DNA of 64,000 nucleotides, taken from positions 41,001-105,000 of the forward strand of contig JAURVB010012681.1 in the NCBI GenBank assembly GCA_033002965.1, read 5' to 3'. Source of the stretch: Piper betle. Lineage: Eukaryota; Streptophyta; Magnoliopsida; Piperales; Piperaceae. A program made the translations under genes and the position numbers. Below, in pieces: positions 44,834 to 57,017 of the stretch (the stretch's first letter is position 1; each line of letters opens with the position of its first letter). The notes beneath the pieces are model-generated. The model was not told the DNA's origin. It ran no database searches and saw only the letters and a list, made by a program, of their open reading frames with translations.

Positions 44834-47198
44834 ACGAGCTGCAGGGATTGCCATCCAATGGTGATTGGTCTTTGGAGGGGATGGCGTCGTCTAGAAGCCA
44901 TGGGAACAGGTTGTTCGATCGTCCATTGGAGTTTAAGATCATTGGTAGTGCTCTCAATCGTCATGAGAATGCGCCCAACAGCCGTCTTAGCAGAGAGAGC
45001 CCTGCAGCTGGGCAGGGTGGGGAGACAATGTCCTCTGGTATGTTCATGTCAAATTCTATGTGCGTTGGTTCTCTCTTTTGTGTATCGTTTGCATGATTTT
45101 GATGTTGATGGGGAACAGATATGGAGATGATGAAGGAGAGGTTTGCGAAGCTGTTGTTGGGGGAAGACATGTCTGGTGGAGGGAAGGGTGTCTCCTCTGC
45201 TTTGGCCTTGTCTAATGCAATCACCAACCATGCCGGTAATTCTCAATTCTTTTTTAAAACTTTTAGGAGAAGTTATGAACCAGAGAGCACAAATGTAAAG
45301 GAATGAATCATGAATAGTATAATAACTAGAACTATGTAATCAGATTGCAGAAATCTTATATGATTTCATGGGTATGTTTAGTATGAGGCCTCATTTAGAA
45401 ATTTGTGTATGGAAAATGCAGCGTCTGTTTTTGGGGAGCAAACACGTTTGGAGCCCATGTCTCCGGGGAGAAAGGCAAGATGGAGGAAGGAGATTGATTG
45501 GCTTTTGTCTGTAACAGATCATATTGTGGAGTTCGCCCCTTCCCACCAGAGAACCAAAGATGGAACATCTATGGAGGTATAGCTAAATTCTCCATATTCG
45601 TATGTATCACATTTGATGGTCTTATAATCAAATTTGGTTCATCAACTTGAAGATTTTGTTTTGTGAATGTTAAGATCATGACAACCCGGCAACGCAACGA
45701 TCTCCTCATGAACATCCCTGCCCTGCGCAAGCTTGATGCAATGCTCATTGTTAGGCAACTCTTTCTTCTCCTTTTTTTTTCTCTCTTTTTTGATTCCTCT
45801 CTGATCTTTTGTTAGTTTTGTGTATTAATTTTTTTGTGTTGTTTCTTCTTTGTGGAATAGGATTATCTAGACAACTTCAAGGATCAGAATGAGTTTTGGT
45901 ATGTGAAAAGAGACTCAGAGCAGGCCAACAAAGGGAAAAGTACTCAAAGACAGGATGAGAAATGGTGGCTGCCCAAGCCACAGGTTCCACCAAATGGTCT
46001 CTCTGATGTTTCAAGAAGATGGCTTCAATTTCAAAAGGATTCTGTGTCACAAGTACTAAAAGCAGCCATGGCTATAAATGCTCAAGTTCTATCAGAAATG
46101 GAGATTCCTGAGAGCTATATGGAATCCCTTCCAAGGTACAACATTAATCATCTAGTCCAAATTTGTGCCAATGGAATGGTTCATAAGTTTGATTCAAATT
46201 TTCTTATTTCTACTTTTTCAGAATGGGAAAGCCTGCCTTGGTGAGCAAATCTACAAAAACATCACATTGGATTACTTTGATCCTGACCATTTCCTATCAA
46301 CATTGGATATGTCAACCGAGCACAAAGTTCTTGATCTTAAAAATAGAATAGAAGCATCCATAATTATCTGGAAGAAAAAGATGAACAATAAGGACAACAA
46401 ATCTTCTTGGGCTTCAACTGTAAGCACGGAAAGAGAGAGTTGTTTGAGGAAAGAGCAGAAACCATACTAGTCCTTCTCAAGCAAAGATTTCCCGGCATCC
46501 CTCAGTCAGCACTGGACATAAGCAAGATTCAAGACAATAAGGTAACAATACTCTCAAACAATTAGCCTCACCTTTTATCAATTTCCTGATCCTATGGACT
46601 TGTAACTATCGTTATCATCATTGTCGGGTGGATTTGTATCATCACATTTAAATCGCCTAAGCATATCTGCAAACAAATTGGAGAGTTTTTAGGGGATTGT
46701 ACTTATCTTCATAACTTAAAACAGATTATTGATTTTATATTTCCTTTTTTCAGGATGTTGGGCAAGCTATATTGGAGAGCTATTCAAGGATACTTGAAAG
46801 CTTAGCTTTCACTGTAATGTCAAGAATCGAGGATGTGATGTATGCAGATTCTTTAACTCAAAACCCAGATCAAGTGCAAACTAATAGAGGCCTCACAATG
46901 TCCAGTCCTGTTAGAGGATCTGTGAAGTTGTTAAATCCCATCGAAGAGATGGAGAAAGTGAATGCAATGGAGATGCCAACATCAGTAACCCTGTGGGATT
47001 TCATGGGGTGGCAAATGATGGATCAAGAATCGGAGGCACTGAAAAAGGAATCAGATGACCTGAAGAACATGCCTGGTTCTGAAGAAAGGAAAGCTTAAGA
47101 GCAAGCCTCCCAACCTTGTGATAAACAAGAAGATATCATACATGGAGAAACTTGAGAACTTGGGCAATTTGAGAAGTCCCACATCTAGACTAGTATAG
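44830..47198 (+). CDS. ROPGEF: Rho-of-plants guanine nucleotide exchange factor (PRONE domain), frameshifted
   Basis: It would activate ROP GTPases at the plasma membrane by GDP/GTP exchange, in polar growth signalling. Exons are 44830-45037, 45119-45235, 45422-45576, 45675-45749, 45861-46135, 46222-46541 and 46754 to 47098 or 47198. After a variable N-terminus come PRONE blocks: [117 protein letters not shown] and [12 protein letters not shown]. Three breaks are seen. One base is missing across the 46135/46222 splice. One base is missing at 46425-46430, before [20 protein letters not shown] shift near 47078-47085 causes the stop at 47096-47098, while the conserved tail ([29 protein letters not shown]) reads on to 47196-47198 in another frame. 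The restored length is about 530 residues. Confidence 0.9.
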
Positions 47199-47681
47199 GT
47201 AAAGAGATTATTAAGAACCTCAAAACTATCAAGTGTACGTGTGCCTTTGTCCCAGGGATGAGACTCGGAGAGTCTTCAACTGTTAAGCAGAGGTGTTATG
47301 AGATTGTTCACCAAATACATAGGAGAAGAATGATTGTTATAATGTTTATTGCATTTGGTTGTATTTTTCTTAGATGATTGCGTATTTCAAATGGCTTGTA
47401 GAGTTCCTGATTGATCATAATTTCGGATATGCTGAGTTTTGATAAGTTCAAATTAAATCAAAACAAAAGAGTTGACCATGATCACAACCCACAGGAGCCT
47501 ATTATCTATACTTAATAATTAGCTAATATGTTCTCAATTTGGGATGAAGGAGTCGAAGCAAATGTGTTTCCATAGATTGAAGAAATAAGAGTTGCTCAGA
47601 ACACAACCACCGGGTAGCCACAGAGACAACAGTTTGCTCAATTACAAGTTGAAATGGAAGAAAAAGTACGTTCATCTCCAA
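47199..47681. other. Convergent 3' ends of RopGEF and PSAH
   Basis: About 480 bp separate the two stop codons. The stretch should hold both 3' UTRs. No other feature is recognised. Confidence 0.5.
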
Positions 47682-48286
47682 TTATATCTTGTCTCGAGGT
47701 CCGAGCTTTGGAGGTAGCTGAGGGCCTTTCTTGATGGGCAGAATGTCACCGGTGGCGGCAGAGCCGAGGTAGGCAATACTAAAACCACCTCCCAGCAGCA
47801 AGAACTTTAGCAGCAGCCCTCTTTTGGTGAATGGAGCCGCAAATGTCTCAAAGAACTTGCTCTGCATTTCATGTATGTTTGTTTGAGAAAAATCCATAAA
47901 AAATCCAATAGTTCCAATGACAAAATACACAATTTTATCAATGGAAAAGGAGGTAACCTGAAGTGAGTTGTAAGGGAGGGGCTATCAGAGCCATAGAGAT
48001 CCCACTGGCCAGTGGTGTTTGGGATGTCCTCAAGATCAAAATAAATGCTCTTCTCACCATACTTGGCCATTACAACACCAGACCTGATACACAAGAACCA
48101 TCACATTTGAACAGCAAGCTCTACGAAATAAACAAAGTTCAGAAACAAAGCTTACTTGGTGGTTGTGCGTTTGAGAGTGGTCAGGGTAGATGGCTTGACA
48201 GAGAGCCTAGTGCCGGCGAGGGAGCAACCACCCAAGCCTCTAATGGTAGCAGGTTGAACGGCAGCTACGGTGGCGAGAGAAGCCAT
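47682..48286 (-). CDS. PSAH: Photosystem I reaction centre subunit VI (PsaH), one frameshift
   Basis: Nuclear gene for a small thylakoid subunit of photosystem I, at the docking side for light-harvesting complex II during state transitions. Exons are 48286-48156, 48083-47958 and 47861-47682. The first exon encodes a Ser/Thr/Arg-rich transit peptide ([20 protein letters not shown]). The mature part shows [31 protein letters not shown], then [20 protein letters not shown], a membrane-spanning stretch and the end [14 protein letters not shown]. One base is missing in the C run at about 47974-47976 (minus strand CCCTCCCTTAC), which would read SLTTHF instead of the conserved PYNSLQ and shift exon 3. 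Coding length is 437; with one base added it gives 145 residues, the family length. Confidence 0.95.
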
Positions 48287-48465
48287 ACTTCTGCCGAGTG
48301 CCTGGGTCGGGACGGTCTGATAATTTGTGAGCTGCTGCAACTGCCACTTCGTTGCTTAGATTTAGTTGGGGAATGCCTGGTGGAGAATTGTTGCTAAGCT
48401 CCAAGATGGAGTTTGAGGAGATCTGGCACGGCTGTCCACTCATGCGCAGACGTTTGGCAATCTCC

Positions 48466-48482
48466 AGATAAAGCTTATCCGT
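48466..48482 (-). promoter_or_regulatory. I-box-like GATAAG upstream of PSAH
   Basis: On the minus strand CGGATAAGC lies about 190 bp upstream of the PSAH ATG, with a second GATAAA/TATC word next to it on the other strand. GATA/I-box motifs are common in light-regulated photosynthesis promoters. Functional relevance is inferred from position only. Confidence 0.4.
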
Positions 48483-48843
48483 TTTGCATGGGGTTTGAGG
48501 CCGGTAGTCAAAAATAAAAATTCTAGTGTAAATGACAGTTTATTTTAATGAAATTTGTAATATAATTAAAACCGAGTTTTTGCCAAAAAAAGATTGGGGT
48601 TAATTAATGTAAAAGGATTATTTATCTATACTAATCAAAATTGTATAATATTCTAATTAACAAATTTAGTTACATAATTCGGATAAAATTATAGGCATAT
48701 AATTCCTTACAATTAAACATCTCAAAATAATCTCTAATGAATCAAATAGTTTAATAATAATTACTCACATAATATAGAGATGTTACTTTTTTTAAAAATA
48801 AGTTTTTTGGTTCATTTTTTTGCTTAGTTTGGTTTCACGAAAA

Positions 48844-48909
48844 AAAAGACTTTTCTCTTGCCCTACCACCCCCTTATAATTTAAAAAATCCTTAAGAGAA
48901 AAGTCTTTT
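48844..48909. repeat. Perfect 16 bp inverted repeat, hairpin
   Basis: The arms AAAAGACTTTTCTCTT (48844-48859) and its exact complement (48894-48909) are separated by about 34 bp. It could be a small MITE remnant or a transcription-related hairpin. The remainder of 48490-51090 is AT-rich with a C run at 49681-49693, a (TTAA)n run at about 50860-50882, and no recognisable gene. Confidence 0.7.
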
Positions 48910-51104
48910 AATCAGACTTCACCACACTTTCTTTACTATTAATAATGATGTGGAGAAAAAATTTTAATATTATCTCCAAATTTTAGATAAGTATATATTA
49001 ATTTTATTACCTTTTTCACGCCTAAAATTGTGAAGAAACTTGTCAACAACCATCTTTTTGTAACCCCACTTTTCTTTATCCTACTTTTTACCACAATTTT
49101 ATAATATATTTTAAATTTATTGAACTATTAAGAAAACTTAAATTTTATGTAGTGTTTTGAACTCAAAATTTTCATCCTATAAGAAATATGAGTCTTAATC
49201 AACCAAAATTTGGACTGAACAAACTCTTAATCTAACGAAATTGGTAGTTTGGTTTGACTGCGGAATACTTCTTGATTTTCACTGAACACTTAACTTTTGA
49301 GTAATTAATAACTTAGGCACAAGTACATTTAAAGTTATTAATATTGTTTATAAAATTAAATCACACAAACTTATATTTATCAACTAAATTATTCTTTTCC
49401 TTTTAAATTTAATCATCCATTTAGAATACGTTAATTATTTGGGGAAAGAAAATTAATGAAAAATCTTATATAGGCTTTGTCTATCATTCGATCCCTAAAT
49501 AAAACCCAAAGTTAACCACGTTATATAAAAAAACCAAGGCTTTGTTTAAGAGTGTAGATAATTGCTTTGAAAAAAGTAAGAGTGTAAATAATTATACGAT
49601 TACTTCTTAAAAAGAGTCTTACATCATGTTTTGAATGCTAACTAGTGGAGTGTAGTTCGAAGTTTTATCTTAACGCACACCCCCCCCCCCCACCACCCCT
49701 CTCTTAACCCACCTTTTGTTCCCCCTCCTCCTTTCCACGAGCAATTATCATCAAATCTCTCAACCCCTCTCTTCTTAATAACTCTTTAAAAAAGTTATTA
49801 TATTGAGTTGATTTAACTACATTCTAGAAGTCTTAGGAAGGTTTTAAATTTAATTTAGTTTTAAGAGAAATTAAGAATTTTGAATGAATAAAAAAATCAT
49901 GAAATATTTTAATTCCCAGTCTAACTCAGACTATTCAGTCTTGTTTGAAAGGAAAAGCTTGGCCCGAGCCATATTGGGGATTTGGCTAAAAGTTTGTCAT
50001 GCTCTAATTAAAATTGTGGTCCCAGAGATGAAGTTGCCAGGAAGGAGGATGGCATGCTCACAATGCTGGAAAGCAACATCCTTACATAGAGTAATGATGA
50101 GCATCAGTGGATGATTACACTAGTTTAGGCTGGTGCATTGGATTACAAAAGAAAGAATAAACACTCAAAGTGTGAGTAATGATAAACACACGAAGGTTAT
50201 GCAATGCACATGAGGTCTGGAAAGTTTCATAGACACTGCTTAGGAAATTTCCTAAAAGCTGCCAACGTAGGATCTATATAAATATGCACCTCCAATTAAA
50301 GTGGGGGTGCTTCCTAGTTCTTCTTTTTCATTTTCTGAGTAGAGAGTTTTAACAGTTCTGAAGAAGAAATCATGAAGTAAAACAACGAGGAAAACAATTC
50401 AATAGAAGAAATGGACCTAGATATAGGAAATCAATGATGTCATGGTTAGAATAGTTTATAATGCTAAAGTAGACATACACTTGATATTGTGGATATTTGC
50501 ACAGAGGATTTGATCTTAATCCATCACTTTGTTCTTTTTGCACAAACTTGTAGCAATTGGATCAACAAAGATAAGCCGTAATAAGATGTGAACACCTGTT
50601 GCAATTACATTTATTTCTTCGGATATCAACCTTATCGAAACTATAAATTGGTAGAAATGATAATTCTACATTGTAAGGTAATTAAATAAATTTGAAATCC
50701 TAGATCTCACATTATAATTGGAAGAAACTTCGTAGTTTGATTCATGGATAGATAGTTTAAAATAGTAATTAGTTGTCTTTTAGACTTGATGCCCTTGCCT
50801 TGATTGACAGTCGAGCTAGAGTAGATCTCTTCATTGTTGATTGTTATTTCTGTGTCTATATTAATTAATTAATTAATTAATCAAGCAAGTTTGAGTAAAA
50901 GTAGGGGTAAAACATACAATCCTTCATGGGAGTGATCTGTACAATCTTCATTCTTATTTATTTGACACATGGGCATATACAAAGTACAAAACACACACCA
51001 CCTCCCCCCACCCTCGATCTCCTACTTTCACATGAGCGGTTGTCGTTGTTGGCATGCACCTCCCCACCCCCTCCCTTGCCATCTTTCACACTACCAATTG
51101 CCAT

Positions 51105-51681
51105 TAGGGTTGGAAGTGATCAACTAGTTTACCGTTTAACCAATTGTTTCAAAATATATTGAAATAAAATGACGAAGTATTTTTTGTTTGTCATTTTGAA
51201 AAATGGCAAACAAAAAGTGGTAAATTCAACCGTATTATTTTCATTTGAAACGATAATAATAGAAGCCTTTACCATTATTGTTTTACCAATTTACCATTTT
51301 ATTTAAGGTGGTTATTAATTTTTTGTAGTAAAAATTTAGTGTTATTAATCTATATAAATAAAAAATATTATATTTATTAATATGTTTAATTAAAATTGCA
51401 TACTATTATAGAGTTTTAAAGGTTGGTCTAATGTAAATATATGGTGGAAGCAATACCAAAATTATGATCTTGTTATAGCTTTGTGTTGCCAAAAATTTTG
51501 GACTCAAATAAAAAATTTACCAATATTAACTATTTACTAACAGCCAAAATAATCAAAAGTTCATAACAAAAGATGGTTAGAAAAGCTGTAAACAATACAA
51601 TAATGGTAAATGGCTGACAAAGTGGTAAATGGTAATATTAAATGGTCTCAACTACCCTCAACTCCACTGCTCGCAACCCTA
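51105..51681. mobile_element. Non-autonomous hAT-like element
   Basis: The ends are TAGGGTTG and CAACCCTA, an exact 8 bp inverted pair. The flanks are ATTGCCAT (51097-51104) and GTTGCCAC (51682-51689), a likely 8 bp target duplication with two changes. The 577 bp interior is AT-rich with repeated 'tttaccat'/'atggtaaa' words near both ends. It encodes nothing. Confidence 0.65.
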
Positions 51682-51712
51682 GTTGCCACTAGCATCCAAC
51701 CATGTAACACCC

Positions 51713-52992
51713 AAACTCGACCTAATGGGACAGACTGAATTGTGATATTATAAATTGAAAAGTTACTCGTTGGGCTATCGTGTCCAGACCTTATAGAAGC
51801 GGATCGCAACCCTCTAAGAGGCTTAAGACGGGCATCATATTGGGTTTCCATAGAATACGTAAAGAGTCATACTAAATAAGACATATCTTACACTTAAAGC
51901 TCATATATGAGCATAACGAGCCACAACAAAGAGAGAACATTCCCAATGAACAAGAGGGTGATTTTAAAAATGTGACAATTACTTTGAACTACATAAAGGA
52001 AACACTACACAATGTAACTAAGAGGTTAGATGTTGTAATATGCTTAAGTTCTTATACTTAGTTTTAGTGATTGGATTACGTATTTTAATTTACTTAATGC
52101 AAATGAGTGTGGTATATTAAATATTGGGTCGTAGTTACCTGTTCCAGATACCCTGCAAAGAAAATTAAACATAGAGGTGTCATAGGATGCTAGGGCATCA
52201 TACCCTAGCATAGTTGCAGTAAGACCCGTATGTTCCTCTTACCCTTTTCCTCTACACACATAGTTGCAACTATATATGTTCCTGGTACCTAGATTCGCTC
52301 CTCATCATGTTTCGGGACTCTGGGGCTTAAACACCATATAGACGATGGTTAGCCTTTCTCCCAAAGTTTATCTACTCTATATTAGTATAATAATAAAACA
52401 ATAAGTAAACTCATGTCTACAAGTGTCACGTCATACCCAATCCAAATACATGGTTCATCATGAGTTTGGGGCTCATGGCCACAATATATTCATCCATACA
52501 AAAAGATAGTTTGATATACAAACACATAACACCACCACTGCCACCACCAAAGAGCCTTCCGATTCATGCACTTAAGCCGGCCTATGCGAAGGGACCTCAT
52601 TTACATATAAAAAGGAAAAATATCAATACTAGCCTAAAATAACTACCGGTAAAACAACACTAACAAATAAGTATTCTATTATCCACATGAATTTAGAAAA
52701 CTTTAGCATGCCTCACATGGGTGATAATAAAAATAACTTATTAAAAGAGTCAATGCACAATCACGATAAATATTCATACCCGTATAAATAAGCTTATGCC
52801 CTCACAACTGTCATATAGCACCCGTCACAGAATTTAGGTGGCAAAGAGGCAATTAAGTTAGTGTTACAAATTCTGAAAATGTCTTACGTTATACACTATG
52901 CTCATACTTCACACTACCTCATAGTTTAAAATAGTACTAGTGTGATTCATACAACCCATATTGATGTTTCGTATCATAAAATCATAAACCAT

Positions 52993-53024
<32 letters not shown>

Positions 53025-55600
53025 TATACATATATACATAATAAGCTTAGGTAGGGCTTGTATAATATCATTCTAGATTCTATCTTTTAAAAACTATCAA
53101 GGAATCTCATCATTAAAGTTTAATTAAACATGTGGGAAATATGACTAAATAGTCCGATATCAGAGGAATCTGATAAAACTCTATCAATGTTGTCCTATGT
53201 CTAAACCATGATTAAATTAGAAATTCAGGGAGTTAAGAAGAGATGAAGTAAAGGGAGATTCCTACGGACCGGGATGAGTGAAGCTCCGCACTCTAGATCG
53301 ACAAGCTGACCGAACATATCCTAATACAGAGATGGAACCAAATCAGACTCAAATCACATTAGTACGCATAATGAAACAAAGCTTCCACACATACACAACT
53401 TAAAAGATACTTAATCATCTTAATTGATCGCATAATGAAGTCTTAAGCCAAATTAGGTAGATTAATTAGGGTTTAGGGTTAGATGTACAGTTAATTGGAA
53501 AGATCAACACTTAGGTTTAATAGCATAGACTTAACTAAATGATTTTTCGTACGAGTCAAATGATGTCCAAATGGGCTAAAATTTAGAACAGTAGGCCCTG
53601 ACAAGTCTTAGTATAAATTTTACTAAGTGTTATCCCATAGGTCAATATAGTAAACAAGGCCCACTAAAGTTGGGTTAAGTTGCTAGGAATAGTGTTCTTA
53701 GGCCGCTCACTAATTTTGCTAAGTGTCGTTTATGAGCTTGGAGACTCTAAATTGCCTTGGTTAAGTGGCTGGGGTTATCCAATATTGTGGGATTAAGTCC
53801 AGTAAGATCTCAAATCCAACATCCAAGTATTTGGGCCTGAGTGGGCTCGGGAGTGGAAGGTACTCGCTAGGTTATTTATATAGTAGGATATACGTATTGG
53901 GCTTGGAAAAATCCTAAATCGTGATTTACTCATCCAAGTGTTCTCAAATTTTAATATGGTGTTACATGGCTTTAACCTAGGATGTGGGGGAAATTTCATA
54001 AAATGTAACTATCATTTGACTAGGGCAGATTTTGCATCCCTAGTTAAGGAAGTAAGGTTTCACCTTGTATTCCTACACACTTTGGAACTAAGGTTTCACC
54101 CTGTATTCCTACATACTTCAGAACACTGATTAAGCTGGCCTAAATGATTTTTAAATAATGACAAAACTTAAAAGTTTTCATGAGACAATTATGAAATTTT
54201 TATTTAATTTTGAAGATATTATTAACAACTTTTTTGTAGCTCACCACAGAGCACATTCTTAAAGTATAACAAATAGGCATACATCATTGCAAGTAGATCA
54301 TCTAATTAGGGGTATTGTTCATGCCCTTTATGGAGTTAGTTGAGTGTGAATAATTTATAAGAACAATCCATCATAGAGAACTATTACCATGCAAATGATT
54401 TACATCAAAACATAACTACATCATGGTGTAAACATTTGGGAAAGAGGTGGTCGACCATAGAGACTATGAAAGTTGTCATCTTTCGCCAAGTTTGTCACTC
54501 CTACATGAATATAGACAACATAAATAGACAAAGTGTTAACATAAAAAGTGTATATCTAATAGTTGTGGGTGCAACAAAGAAAAAATCATGCAAAAATGAT
54601 ATCTACAACACAAATATATACTTTATGGAAAAACAATGCATATACACGATATCATTACGCTAAAAAATGAATATCTATTTTTATACATGGACAAATGTTG
54701 TTGCTCCAAGTCCTATACACTCCTAACAAGCAGATATATATTACACAAATATCAAACATGTACAATCCAGCACACAAACGTACAGACAACACTAAACAAC
54801 ATTGGGAGAGATCAAAGGAAGAGCCTTACCTTAAAGGAGACCAAGGGGAGGTCGCTTCCTACCCCAATAACTACGACCTTAAGTGGCTAGGCTAGGCTAA
54901 GAGGGACCTAGGAGGGGCTGGGAAGTTCTAGAAGGAAGGAGGGAACAAAGGGGAGCAAGGGAGACTAGGAGCAATGGAAGAGCAAAGCAGTGAAGAGCTT
55001 AGAAATAGGCCTCTATTTATAGGCAAAGAAACCGGGCCAATGCAAATGCAAGGGCGCCCTTATGTTGCACACTGCCAAGACGAACCACGAAGAGCCTCCT
55101 ATTGAACCGAACCACATGCAAGTTTGGGTCAACTCTAGGGTGCAAGGGAGCTTGGGTAACACCTTTGTGTTGGTTGAAAAGGGATGGGGCGGGGGAGGGG
55201 GGGGGAGAGGGGGCGGGTGTTGAATTTAAATTTATGAGTGCAAGGGCGTTGAGCCTGTGCTTGAAGTAGTTTGTGTGCACTTAAGGTTTTCACCCTACGA
55301 CAGCTGGGTGACCTCAAGAATTGCACCTTTTTACCTATTATCATGGGTTGTTGACGCGCAAGCTTGGTAGATCTTGTGGGTCCCACAATGGCTAGGATTC
55401 GATCAAAAGGGTTGCAAGCACACAACAAACAGACTCTAGATATGTGAGCTCCTAACCTCTAACTAGACACAACTTAACCAAAACAAAAATAAAAGGTCAG
55501 GCACGTAGTGTACAACGAGGGTACTTACTCCGAAGGAGGCTAAGGCCAGGTAACCACATACCTTACTATACACAAATCACAACGAGAAGGGCCCAACCCT
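51713..55600 (-). mobile_element. Probable large solo LTR or LTR remnant, minus orientation
   Basis: The left end TGTAACACCCAAACTCG mirrors a gypsy LTR 3' end (…GGGTGTTACA). Near the right end the minus strand has a clear TATA box, CCTATAAATAGAGG, at about 55010-55022, followed by a GC-richer leader, as in an LTR promoter. The interior has LTR-typical text and a (TA)n block at about 52998-53030. No pol domains, primer-binding site or polypurine tract were found, and the right border is uncertain. A G-rich run (55186-55217) interrupts it. Confidence 0.45.
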
Positions 55601-57017
55601 ACTAATCCGATTCGGCAAATGATTGGACCTATTAATTAATTAAAGTTGATTTTTTTTCATTTTATTGTTTGTTATATTTTGTTAGTAGCAATGGAGCTAT
55701 TGTGTTTGTTGCTTATAAGTGTGATCATCATTGATGTTAGCAACAGGTCCATGAATGTCGTAGTAATGACGAGTTCTTCTCCATCAATGATACTTGCGTC
55801 TAATTTTTCTGCAATTTTTTTAATTATTGAACCTATCATCTATTGACCGATCATAATAAGCGAAATAAGATGAAAAATTGGAGAATGCTAATTTTTTAGA
55901 TTTTCTTTACGCCAAAAATATTCCACTTTCTTAAAACATGGACAAAATAGAGTAGATAAAAGTTTTTTCACCTTTTTTCGTGGAGAAAATTTTGAAAATT
56001 AATCCATATTCACCTTCAAAAATTTCCAAATATGGAAAAACATATGGAATATTGTCCAAAAATTAAATTGAAAGAGATGTGGAAAAGAAAAAAACATATT
56101 TTTAGTGAATTGGTCATAAATATATAAGCCAGTTGCTAATCCTACATTAAAAATTGAAAATACTTGATAAAATTCTTTCTTCATTAAAGTTTCCACTCCC
56201 TCTATTGTCGCCGCCACCTCGCTGCCGTCACCGCCACCTCCTGGTGCAGTCGCTGCCTGCTCTCCTGCTGTGATCGCAACCTCGTTGATCCAGCTACCGC
56301 GGTGTCAGGTCATGGCTATGAAAATGCCCACAGCGACTTGAGCAACCTTCCGCTTATTGTATTGTATATTTTGTTTTGATAAAAAAGTTATTTTTAGTAA
56401 TTATATCATTAGGTAATCATAATTCGTTGCTTTTTTATTATTTTTTGTTTCATATATTTCGTTAACTTTTTTGTTGTTGATATATCAATGAAATTTTGGT
56501 GCTATTAGTGATATTTTGTTGATATATCATAGTTTAATTTATTTTGTTCATATATTTCTTTGATATACTTAAGTAATTATGTCATTAAGTAAACATATTT
56601 TTTGCCTATTTTAGTGTCCGAAGTTTTTTTCTTCTACATGTTATTATTTTTTTGAATTTGCAGAGCTAACTGTGTGTTGAAATTTCAAAATGTGTAGAGC
56701 CGACTGCGTGTTATATGTTAGCATTTGATTGATGTGGGGTAATTATTTAAGTAGGAAGAATGAAATCTCGTCAATAAATATGTGGAATGTCCAAATGTGT
56801 GGGACTTTAACCTCATTTGATTGTTTAAATTTGAATTATATGTTTGCACGACTTGTAGGTACTAAATTATGGTTGGTGGAGTGAAAATTTGTTGTTAAAC
56901 CAGCTCAACATCTAAAATGCAGGATTTAACCCAAAATTTCACTACCTCTTAATTAAGTGGTTCAAAGTTGTTAAATTCAAAGATAAAAAATTTTGAACAT
57001 TGCAATAGTATTGTTCA
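55601..57017. other. Intergenic, AT-rich
   Basis: No gene is recognised downstream of the GL2-like gene. A short CCGCCACCTC-repeat patch occurs at about 56205-56250. Confidence 0.4.

Noticed and set aside
46418..46426. GTAAGC at 46419 as a splice donor that would explain the RopGEF frame change
   Set aside because: Conserved coding sequence resumes immediately, with no room for an intron and no acceptor.
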